The notes under the pieces were generated by a model. The model searched no databases, had not been told where the DNA came from, and saw nothing but the letters and a program-made list of their open reading frames with translations. From Limnobacter sp. (GTDB lineage: Bacteria; Pseudomonadota; Gammaproteobacteria; Burkholderiales; Burkholderiaceae_B): a stretch of 64,000 nucleotides of DNA. The stretch spans positions 124,001-188,000 of the forward strand of contig JARWZZ010000004.1 of assembly GCA_029866125.1 (NCBI GenBank), written 5' to 3'. A program made the translations under genes and the position numbers. Below are positions 56,353 through 64,000 of the stretch, piece by piece; position 1 is the first letter of the stretch; each line of letters starts with the position of its first letter.

Positions 56353-58986
56353 ATGGATTCATTTGCCAAGGAAACACTGCCGATTAGCCTCGAAGAGGAA
56401 ATGCGGCGGTCCTACCTGGATTATGCAATGAGCGTGATTGTTGGGCGTGCCTTGCCTGATGCGCGCGATGGTCTTAAACCCGTACACAGACGCGTGCTGT
56501 TTGCCATGCACGAGTTGAACAACGACTGGAACCGGGCTTACAAGAAGTCTGCGCGTATTGTCGGTGACGTGATCGGTAAGTACCATCCTCACGGCGACTC
56601 TGCGGTCTACGACACGATTGTTCGTATGGCTCAGGACTTTTCCCTGCGCTACATGCTGGTGGACGGCCAAGGTAACTTTGGTTCGATTGACGGCGACAAC
56701 GCGGCGGCTATGCGTTACACGGAAATCCGTCTGTCCAAAATCGCACATGAAATGTTGCTGGACATTGACAAGGAAACCGTCGATTTTGGCCCCAACTACG
56801 ATGGCAGTGAGAAAGAGCCCAAGGTTCTGCCTGCCCGCATCCCCAACCTGTTGATCAACGGTTCATCCGGCATTGCAGTGGGTATGGCCACCAACATGCC
56901 ACCGCACAACCTCAAAGAGGTGGTTGCCGCGTGTTTGTACGCCATTGATAACCCCGATTGCTCCATTGACGACCTGATTGAACTGATTCCCGCGCCTGAC
57001 TTCCCAACTGCCGCCACCATTTATGGCATTCAAGGCGTGCGTGAAGGGTACCGCACAGGCCGTGGCCGCGTGGTTATGCGTGCCAAAACCCATTTTGAAG
57101 AGCTTGATCGAGGCAATCGCATGTCCATCATTGTGGACGAGCTGCCTTACCAAGTGAATAAAAAGACTTTGCTGGAACGCATTGCCGAGCTGGTTCAAGA
57201 AAAGAAAATTGAAGGCATTTCCGACCTGCGCGATGAGTCGGACAAAGACGGTATTCGCGTTGTGATCGAGCTTAAACGCGGCGAGGTGCCTGAGGTTATC
57301 TTGAATAACCTGTACAAAAACACCCAGCTGCAAGACACCTTCGGCATGAACATGGTGGCACTGGTGGACGGTCAACCCCGTCTTCTGAACCTCAAGCAGT
57401 TGATTGTTTACTTCTTGCAGCACCGTCGCGAAGTGGTTACACGCCGCACTGTGTACGACTTGCGCAAAGCCCGCGAGCGTGGCCATGTGTTGGAAGGTTT
57501 GGCGGTGGCTTTGGCCAATATTGATGAGTTTATTGCTCTCATCAAGGCCGCGCCCACACCACCAGTTGCCCGTGAAGAATTGATGAACCGCACTTGGGAT
57601 TCTTCCTTGGTGCGAGAAATGTTGTCCCGCACCGAGCTGGGCGATTCCGGCGGTGCAAAAGCATTCCGCCCGGATGGTTTACCTGCCCGCATGGGACTAC
57701 AAGCGGACGGCAGTTATCGCCTAAGCGACGTTCAAGCGCAAGAGATTTTGAACATGCGCTTGCAACGCCTGACTGGCCTTGAGCAAGACAAAATCGTCAA
57801 TGAATACAAAGAGATCATCGACGTTATTGCTGACCTTTTGGACATTCTGAGCAAGCCTGCCCGTATCAATCAAATCATCAAAGACGAGCTAACTGTCATC
57901 GTTAACGAATTTGGTGATGACCGCCGTTCAGTGATTGAATTCAACGCCACTGAACTCGGTACCGAGGATTTGATCACACCGCAGGACATGGTTGTAACCC
58001 TGTCTCACAGCGGTTACATCAAGAGTCAACCCCTGACCGAATACCGGGCACAAAAGCGTGGTGGCCGTGGCAAACAAGCTGCAGCAACCAAAGAAGACGA
58101 TTGGATTGACTACCTGTTTGTGGCCAACACCCATGACACGATTTTGTGTTTCTCCAACGCAGGCCGGGTGTATTGGTTGAAGGTGTATGAAGTGCCGCAA
58201 GGTTCACGCACTTCACGTGGTCGCCCAATCATCAACATGTTCCCTCTGGTGGATGGCGAGAAAATCACCGCTGTATTGCCAGTTAAAGAGTTTGAAGAAG
58301 ACAAGTACGTGTTCATGGCCACACGCCAAGGCACTGTCAAGAAAACGCCTCTGTCCGATTTCTCTCGCCCAATGAAGCGCGGCATTATCGCGGTTACATT
58401 GGATGAAGGGGATTACCTGATTGGTGTGGCCAAAACAGACGGCACACATGATGTGATGTTGTTCTCAGACTCAGGCAAAGCCGTGCGTTTCGACGAAAAC
58501 GATGTACGCGCCATGGGCCGTGGTGCCCGCGGTGTACGGGGTATGACTTTGGACGAAACGCAAAGCGTGATCGCCATGTTGGTGGCCGAAAGCGAAGACC
58601 AGTCCGTGCTGACAGCCACAGAAAACGGCTACGGCAAGCGTACTCCAGTTGCGGAATACACTCGCCATGGGCGCGGCACCAAAGGCATGATCGCCATTCA
58701 AACCAGCGAGCGAAATGGCCGCGTGGTTTCGGCTGTATTGGTCAATCCGACAGATGAAATCATGTTGATTACCACCGGTGGTGTGTTGGTTCGCACACGG
58801 GTTTCTGAAATCCGCGAAATGGGCCGCGCGACACAAGGCGTAACCTTGATCAACATCGATGAAGGTACACGCCTGTCTGGTTTGCAACGCATTGTTGAAT
58901 CCGATGTAGAGGGCAATTCAGAAGAAGCTGCAGATGACGCTTCGGCTTCACGGGACGATTCATCTGACACCGCACCGACTGAATAA
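56353..58986 (+). CDS. gyrA: DNA gyrase subunit A
   Basis: Breakage-reunion subunit of gyrase, 877 aa. The start is [18 protein letters not shown]. The quinolone-resistance region [20 protein letters not shown] keeps Ser and Asp at the positions matching E. coli 83 and 87 (wild type). The catalytic Tyr lies in [12 protein letters not shown]. Six C-terminal beta-pinwheel blades and a GyrA-box (QKRGGRGKQ) follow. The acidic Ser/Asp tail is typical. First gene of a long operon with serC, pheA, hisC, tyrA and aroA. Confidence 0.98.
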   Translation: MDSFAKETLPISLEEEMRRSYLDYAMSVIVGRALPDARDGLKPVHRRVLFAMHELNNDWNRAYKKSARIVGDVIGKYHPHGDSAVYDTIVRMAQDFSLRYMLVDGQGNFGSIDGDNAAAMRYTEIRLSKIAHEMLLDIDKETVDFGPNYDGSEKEPKVLPARIPNLLINGSSGIAVGMATNMPPHNLKEVVAACLYAIDNPDCSIDDLIELIPAPDFPTAATIYGIQGVREGYRTGRGRVVMRAKTHFEELDRGNRMSIIVDELPYQVNKKTLLERIAELVQEKKIEGISDLRDESDKDGIRVVIELKRGEVPEVILNNLYKNTQLQDTFGMNMVALVDGQPRLLNLKQLIVYFLQHRREVVTRRTVYDLRKARERGHVLEGLAVALANIDEFIALIKAAPTPPVAREELMNRTWDSSLVREMLSRTELGDSGGAKAFRPDGLPARMGLQADGSYRLSDVQAQEILNMRLQRLTGLEQDKIVNEYKEIIDVIADLLDILSKPARINQIIKDELTVIVNEFGDDRRSVIEFNATELGTEDLITPQDMVVTLSHSGYIKSQPLTEYRAQKRGGRGKQAAATKEDDWIDYLFVANTHDTILCFSNAGRVYWLKVYEVPQGSRTSRGRPIINMFPLVDGEKITAVLPVKEFEEDKYVFMATRQGTVKKTPLSDFSRPMKRGIIAVTLDEGDYLIGVAKTDGTHDVMLFSDSGKAVRFDENDVRAMGRGARGVRGMTLDETQSVIAMLVAESEDQSVLTATENGYGKRTPVAEYTRHGRGTKGMIAIQTSERNGRVVSAVLVNPTDEIMLITTGGVLVRTRVSEIREMGRATQGVTLINIDEGTRLSGLQRIVESDVEGNSEEAADDASASRDDSSDTAPTE

Positions 58987-59004
58987 GGCAAGGCAAGACA
59001 GAGC

Positions 59005-60147
59005 ATGACTAGAGTTTGGAATTTTTCTGCTGGCCCGGCTGTTTTGCCCGAGGAGGTGCTGCAGCAGGCCGCCGATGAAATGCTGGACTGGCGGGGCAGG
59101 GGCCTTTCCGTGATGGAAATGAGCCATCGTGGAGCGGAGTTCACTGAAATATTCGACACTGCGCGAAGTAACTTCCGTAAGCTATTGAATATTCCCGACT
59201 CGCATGATGTACTGTTTATGCAGGGTGGCGCGATTGGTCAAAATGCAATCGTTCCGCTCAACTTGTCGGCGGGGTTTACCCAAGCGGCTTTTGTTAACAC
59301 GGGTTCTTGGTCTAAAAAAACTTTTCAAGAATACAAAAAGTACGGTGAAGCAGTTGCCGTGCTTAGTAATTCATTGCCTGCGTTAACAGATGGTACAGCG
59401 CGTGATTTGACCCACAGCGCCTCCGCCTATGTGCCTGATTGCAGCGGCTTGCCCGCATTGGTCAATAGTCAAAATTTTGCCTATTTGCATTATTGCGACA
59501 ACGAAACCATTGGCGGAGTGGAGTTCCATGGGCAAATCGAGGCCCTTGCCAGCCAGCTGGATTGCCCTGTGGTGGCAGACATGTCGTCCAATATTTTATC
59601 GAGACAGTTTGACGTCAGCCAATACGGCTTGATTTATGGCGGCGCGCAAAAAAACATTGGCCCAGCTGGGCTCACTTTTGTGATCATCAAGAAAGAATTA
59701 TTAAGCCGAAGCTTGCCCATTTGCCCCTCCGCATTTGAGTTTAAAACCGTGTCTGAAAACGGTTCCATGTACAACACGCCACCCACCTACAGCATATATG
59801 TCGCGGGTTTGGTGTTTGAGTGGTTGTTGAAACAGGGTGGTGTAAATTGGGCTCAAGCCGAAGCCAAACGCAAATCAGAACTGCTTTACAGTTATTTGGA
59901 TCAAAGTGAATTTTTCCGCAGCCCTGTTGCATCCGCAGATCGTTCCCGCATGAACATTCCTTTTGTATTGGCTGACGAAAGCCTCAATGCCACATTTTTA
60001 AGCCAAGCCGCCGAGCGAGGCCTGGTGCAACTGAAGGGCCATAAATCGGTGGGCGGAATGCGCGCATCCATTTACAACGCGATGCCTTATGAAGGGGTTG
60101 CCGCACTGGTTGATTTCATGCGCGATTTTGAAGCAGAGGTGGTGTGA
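59005..60147 (+). CDS. serC: Phosphoserine aminotransferase
   Basis: PLP-dependent class V aminotransferase making phosphoserine, also acting in vitamin B6 synthesis. It has the WNFSAGPAVLPEEVL start, FMQGGAIGQNAIVPLNL cofactor region, and the PLP lysine in GLIYGGAQKNIGPAGLTFV (Lys at about residue 216). The length of 380 aa is standard. It is 18 bp after gyrA and overlaps pheA by 4 bp. Confidence 0.97.
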   Translation: MTRVWNFSAGPAVLPEEVLQQAADEMLDWRGRGLSVMEMSHRGAEFTEIFDTARSNFRKLLNIPDSHDVLFMQGGAIGQNAIVPLNLSAGFTQAAFVNTGSWSKKTFQEYKKYGEAVAVLSNSLPALTDGTARDLTHSASAYVPDCSGLPALVNSQNFAYLHYCDNETIGGVEFHGQIEALASQLDCPVVADMSSNILSRQFDVSQYGLIYGGAQKNIGPAGLTFVIIKKELLSRSLPICPSAFEFKTVSENGSMYNTPPTYSIYVAGLVFEWLLKQGGVNWAQAEAKRKSELLYSYLDQSEFFRSPVASADRSRMNIPFVLADESLNATFLSQAAERGLVQLKGHKSVGGMRASIYNAMPYEGVAALVDFMRDFEAEVV

Positions 60148-61277
60148 TGAGTCAATCTGGCGCAAATCCCCAAGACAACGTCATTCAAGAATTATTGAAG
60201 TTTCGCGATCAAATTGACGCGATCGATCAACATATTCTGTCTTTGCTGAATAAGCGAGCCGCTTTGGCTCAATCCATTGGTCATGTCAAAGCCAAAACCG
60301 ATGCCCCAGTCATGCGCCCCGAGCGTGAGGCTCAAGTGCTGGACAAACTCAATGCCAGCAATCAAGGGCCTTTGGGTTCAGATCACATCAATGTGTTGTT
60401 CAAGGAAATCATGTCCGCATGCCGCTCCTTGGAGCGCAAAGTACAGGTGTCGTTCCTTGGGCCTTTGGGCACCTACAGCGAACAGGCCGTGTGGGCCTTT
60501 TTTGGTCACTGTATTGATGCTGAACCCGTTGAAAGCATTGAGGAAGCTTGCCGTCAAGTGCAGGTCAAACAAGCTGATTTTGCGGTAGTTCCGGTTGAAA
60601 ACTCCACCGAAGGTTCTGTGGCCCGTACGCTGGATGCATTGGTAGAATCCAATCTATTCATTTGTGGCGAAGTGCTGCTGCCCATCCATCACCAGCTGTT
60701 GACACACAATGGCAAGCTTGATGGAGTGGAGAAAATTTGCGCGCATCCGCAAGCCTTGGGTCAGTGCCGCAATTGGCTACGCCAGTACGCACCCCATATT
60801 CCGCAAGAGGCCGTGTCCAGCAACGCCATGGCTGCCCAAATGGCAAGCGAAAACCCCAAAGTGGCCGCCATCGCAGGTGAGGCAGCTCGAGAGCGTTATT
60901 CACTGCAAGCCGTTCAGGAACACATTCAAGACGACGCCAACAACACCACGCGTTTTTTGGTCTTGGGCAACCAGCACACTGGGCCCTCAGGTCAAGACAA
61001 AACCAGCTTGGTGGCCTCAGTGCCCAACCAGCCGGGCGCCGTTTATAAAATGCTCGAACCGTTTAATCGCGAGAATGTGTCGCTGACTCGTTTGGAGTCT
61101 AGGCCAGCGCGCAATGGGCTTTTTGAATATAACTTTTTCATTGATCTGCAAGGCCACCAAAGCGACCCTACCGTTGCCAAGGCCTTGGTAGAGCTTCAAA
61201 AAATGGCATCTTTTCTACGCGTGTTGGGTTCATATCCCGCTGCGCAACGAAATTCCAGTATTTCCCGCAGGTCTTAA
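60144..61277 (+). CDS. pheA: Bifunctional chorismate mutase / prephenate dehydratase
   Basis: Converts chorismate to phenylpyruvate for phenylalanine synthesis. The chorismate mutase domain (about residues 14-100, with LLKFRDQIDAIDQHIL and NKRAALAQSIGHVK) is followed by the dehydratase domain (about 103-280, FLGPLGTYSEQAV, VPVENSTEGSV, DDANNTTRFLV). The C-terminal ACT regulatory domain has the SRPARNGLFEYNFFID block that binds phenylalanine for feedback. Length is 377 aa. Overlaps serC by 4 bp. Confidence 0.97.
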   Translation: MMSQSGANPQDNVIQELLKFRDQIDAIDQHILSLLNKRAALAQSIGHVKAKTDAPVMRPEREAQVLDKLNASNQGPLGSDHINVLFKEIMSACRSLERKVQVSFLGPLGTYSEQAVWAFFGHCIDAEPVESIEEACRQVQVKQADFAVVPVENSTEGSVARTLDALVESNLFICGEVLLPIHHQLLTHNGKLDGVEKICAHPQALGQCRNWLRQYAPHIPQEAVSSNAMAAQMASENPKVAAIAGEAARERYSLQAVQEHIQDDANNTTRFLVLGNQHTGPSGQDKTSLVASVPNQPGAVYKMLEPFNRENVSLTRLESRPARNGLFEYNFFIDLQGHQSDPTVAKALVELQKMASFLRVLGSYPAAQRNSSISRRS

Positions 61278-61279
61278 TC

Positions 61280-62401
61280 ATGGTTTCAATTTCCGATCAG
61301 TCCCCTGAATTCATTCGCGCTATTGCACCGTATAAAACGGGAAAACCGATTTCGGATGTGGTGCGTGAGTTGGGGCTTGACCCCACCAAAGTGGTCAAAT
61401 TGGCCTCGAATGAAAACCCTTTGGGTATGGGTCAAAAGGCCAAGCAGGCCATCGCCAAAACCATTTCTGACCTAGGCCGCTACCCCGATGCCAACGGTTT
61501 TGAGCTAAAATCCACTTTGGCCAAAAAATACAAGGTCAATGCCGATCAAATCACCTTGGGCAATGGGTCAAACGACATCTTGGAATTGGCCGCCAAAGCG
61601 TTTTTGTCAGTCGGTACAAACGCAGTGTTTTCCCAATATGCATTTGCGGTTTATCCACTCGCCACTCAGGGTTGCGGTGCCATATCCAAAGTGGTTCCTG
61701 CCGTCAATTTTGGTCATGATTTAAATGCGTTTCTAAAAGCCGTTGATGCGCAAACTCATGTGGTGTTTGTGGCCAACCCCAATAATCCGACAGGCACTTT
61801 TTTAAGTGCCACTGAATTAATCGCCTTTCTCGAGCAAGTGCCTAGCCATGTCCTGGTGGTCCTGGACGAAGCTTACAACGAGTTTCTTGGACTGGACCAG
61901 CAATATGATGCAACCCAGTGGGTTGCCCGGTTTCCCAATTTGTTGGTGTCTCGCAGTTTCTCAAAAGCTTATGGCTTGGCGGGTTTGCGGGTGGGTTACT
62001 GCGTGTCGTCTCCCGAGGTGGCAGATCTGCTCAATCGGGTTCGCCAGCCTTTCAATGTCAACAGCATCGCGTTGGCAGCCGCCGAGGCTGCCTTGAATGA
62101 TGTGGAGTTTCTTGAAGAGTCATTCCGCGTCAATCAATCCGGTTTGAAGCAGCTCAGCGAAGGTGTTGCAGCCTTAGGCTTGGAGTATGTGCCGTCCTCC
62201 GGCAATTTTGTATTGATCAAAGTGGGCGAAGCCCAAGATGCAGGTGCCAAAGTATTTGATGCCTTGCAGCGTTTGGGCGTGATCGTCCGACCCGTGGGAA
62301 ATTACGGTCTGCCCCAGTGGCTGCGTATTTCTGTGGGTACACAGGCCGAGAATGCAACCTTCCTTGAGGCATTGCCCAAGGCACTCCAAGTGTTGAAATA
62401 A
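61280..62401 (+). CDS. hisC: Histidinol-phosphate / aromatic aminotransferase
   Basis: Class I/II PLP aminotransferase. Substrate and cofactor landmarks include KLASNENPLGMG, NGSNDILEL, NPNNPTGTFLS and the PLP lysine in SRSFSKAYGLAGLRVGY. The position between pheA and tyrA argues that it also transaminates aromatic 2-oxo acids or prephenate, as in other betaproteobacteria (inference). It is 2 bp after pheA. Length is 373 aa. Confidence 0.95.
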   Translation: MVSISDQSPEFIRAIAPYKTGKPISDVVRELGLDPTKVVKLASNENPLGMGQKAKQAIAKTISDLGRYPDANGFELKSTLAKKYKVNADQITLGNGSNDILELAAKAFLSVGTNAVFSQYAFAVYPLATQGCGAISKVVPAVNFGHDLNAFLKAVDAQTHVVFVANPNNPTGTFLSATELIAFLEQVPSHVLVVLDEAYNEFLGLDQQYDATQWVARFPNLLVSRSFSKAYGLAGLRVGYCVSSPEVADLLNRVRQPFNVNSIALAAAEAALNDVEFLEESFRVNQSGLKQLSEGVAALGLEYVPSSGNFVLIKVGEAQDAGAKVFDALQRLGVIVRPVGNYGLPQWLRISVGTQAENATFLEALPKALQVLK

Positions 62402-62410
62402 AGTGACGAA

Positions 62411-63316
62411 ATGAGTCAGTCTACAAAGCAAGCCCCACTTTTTAAGCGTTTTTTAGCCATTGGGGTGGGGTTGATAGGCGGTTCAGCCTGCTTGTCAGCC
62501 AAAAAGCAAGGCTTGGTTGGGTATGTCCTGGGTTACTCGCGTCGATTCGAGACATCCCATCAAGCGCTAAGCCTGGGCATTATTGATGAATGTATTTCCG
62601 ATGCAAGCGACCCCAATTTGCGTTCAGTCGACGCGGTATTGCTGTCCATTCCGGTGCGTCAGTACGAAGCAGTGCTGCGGCAGTTTTTGCCTGTCCTTCC
62701 TGCCAATGCCCTCATTTTTGATGCAGGCAGCACCAAAAATGATGTGAGCTTGGTGGTTGATAAACTTGAGCACGAATTCCCCGGGTTGAAGGCTCGCTTT
62801 GTTGGGGCCCACCCTATTGCAGGCGGAGAGCAGAACGGCCCCAAAGCAGCAGTAGCAGGCCTGTACCAAGATAAAACCTGCGTCATTTGTGCAGACCCTA
62901 AAACCGACATTTCCCGCAAAAAGCTGGTTGAAAAATTTTGGTCTGCGTTAGGTTCAAAGCTTGTTGAGATGGACCCATTGGACCATGACGAAATGTTTGG
63001 TGCGGTTAGTCATTTGCCCCATTTGCTGTCATTTGCCTATGTGTCCTCAGTCTTGGAGCATCCCAAAGGCGCGAAATTCATGTCAGAAGGTGGGGCTGGT
63101 TTTCGGGACTTTACTCGCATTGCTGCAAGCAGCCCAGAAATGTGGGCCGACATTTTCCAGAACAATGACAAAGCACTGCTGAGTTTGTTGGATAACTTTG
63201 AAGAAACCTTGAAGCAGTGGCGTTCAGCAATACAAAACAAGGATCGCAAATTTTTGGACCAAGCCCTAAAGCGTGCCTCTGAGTACAGAGAAGGCTGGCC
63301 CAACGGACATGTGTGA
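62411..63316 (+). CDS. tyrA: Prephenate dehydrogenase
   Basis: NAD(P)-dependent dehydrogenase of tyrosine synthesis, 301 aa. The Rossmann motif IGVGLIGGSACLSAKKQG lies at about residues 17-34. The catalytic segment DAGSTKNDV and the HPIAGGEQNGP block follow. VSHLPHLLSF holds the conserved His. No ACT domain is present, so it is the monofunctional form. It lies 10 bp after hisC and is transcribed toward aroA. Confidence 0.95.
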   Translation: MSQSTKQAPLFKRFLAIGVGLIGGSACLSAKKQGLVGYVLGYSRRFETSHQALSLGIIDECISDASDPNLRSVDAVLLSIPVRQYEAVLRQFLPVLPANALIFDAGSTKNDVSLVVDKLEHEFPGLKARFVGAHPIAGGEQNGPKAAVAGLYQDKTCVICADPKTDISRKKLVEKFWSALGSKLVEMDPLDHDEMFGAVSHLPHLLSFAYVSSVLEHPKGAKFMSEGGAGFRDFTRIAASSPEMWADIFQNNDKALLSLLDNFEETLKQWRSAIQNKDRKFLDQALKRASEYREGWPNGHV

Positions 63317-63337
63317 AACCGGCGGGGCGCGTCAGAT

Positions 63338-64000
<663 letters not shown>

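Overview
The window is a chromosomal segment of a betaproteobacterium of the order Burkholderiales. The pointers are gene order (gyrA-serC-pheA-hisC-tyrA-aroA beside ubiG-gph-ompA-mtaD; exbB-exbD-lpxK-trm112-kdsB-adk; ribF-ileS-lspA-coaBC-dut; clpS-clpA), a one-piece tmRNA with a tag ending in ALAA, and a base composition near 50% GC. A Limnobacter-like organism fits best, but that is inference from synteny and protein character, not a search. The window is mostly housekeeping DNA with no CRISPR array, no intact insertion sequence or prophage and no rRNA or tRNA genes. Layout, left to right. 1-3.4 kb (minus): fatty-acid desaturase, RsmB-type rRNA methyltransferase, purN. 3.6-11.3 kb (plus): ribF, ileS, lspA, coaBC, dut and a membrane diguanylate cyclase. 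11.26-11.98 kb: a 0.7-kb gene-free stretch packed with repeats. 12-14.6 kb (minus): clpA and clpS. 15-17.5 kb (plus): a cold-shock protein and a hybrid histidine kinase with a plant-ethylene-receptor-like sensor. 17.6-22 kb: FKBP, icd, a DUF192 protein, sodB, xseA. 22.2-26.3 kb (plus): exbBD, lpxK, trm112, kdsB, adk. 26.3-27.1 kb: a second repeat-rich gap sharing a 119-bp element with the first. 27.1-31 kb: a TupBCA-type tungstate/molybdate ABC transporter, an FMN reductase and a HTH plus binding-protein-like regulator. 31-36.9 kb (minus): a tripartite RND efflux operon. 37-43.3 kb: a shortened old-yellow-enzyme, aroQ, a tandem thioredoxin-fold GST-like protein coupled to a molybdopterin oxidoreductase, and a long FabH-like synthase. 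43.4-45 kb (minus): three small or unrecognised genes with a striking palindromic operator candidate. 45.1-51.9 kb (plus): alpha/beta hydrolase, CHMI-like isomerase, a 980-aa sensor-GGDEF-EAL protein, manC and a DUF305 protein. 52.1-56.2 kb (minus): ssrA (with a duplicated 3' end), gph, ubiG, ompA and an amidohydrolase. 56.3-64 kb (plus): gyrA, serC, pheA, hisC, tyrA and the start of aroA, with one antisense unknown. Working together: the right end is a shikimate/aromatic amino-acid and serine biosynthesis operon behind gyrA. exbBD-lpxK-kdsB-adk mixes envelope energisation with LPS precursor synthesis. The Tup transporter and its regulator may supply metal to a molybdopterin enzyme such as the one at 40-42 kb (inference). 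Two c-di-GMP proteins and one hybrid kinase make up the signalling content. The most interesting items are the ethylene-binding-domain kinase, the duplicated ssrA 3' end (possible attachment-site scar), the dispersed/inverted repeat element at 11.4-11.7 and 26.8-26.9 kb, and the 28-bp perfect palindrome at 43.8 kb.
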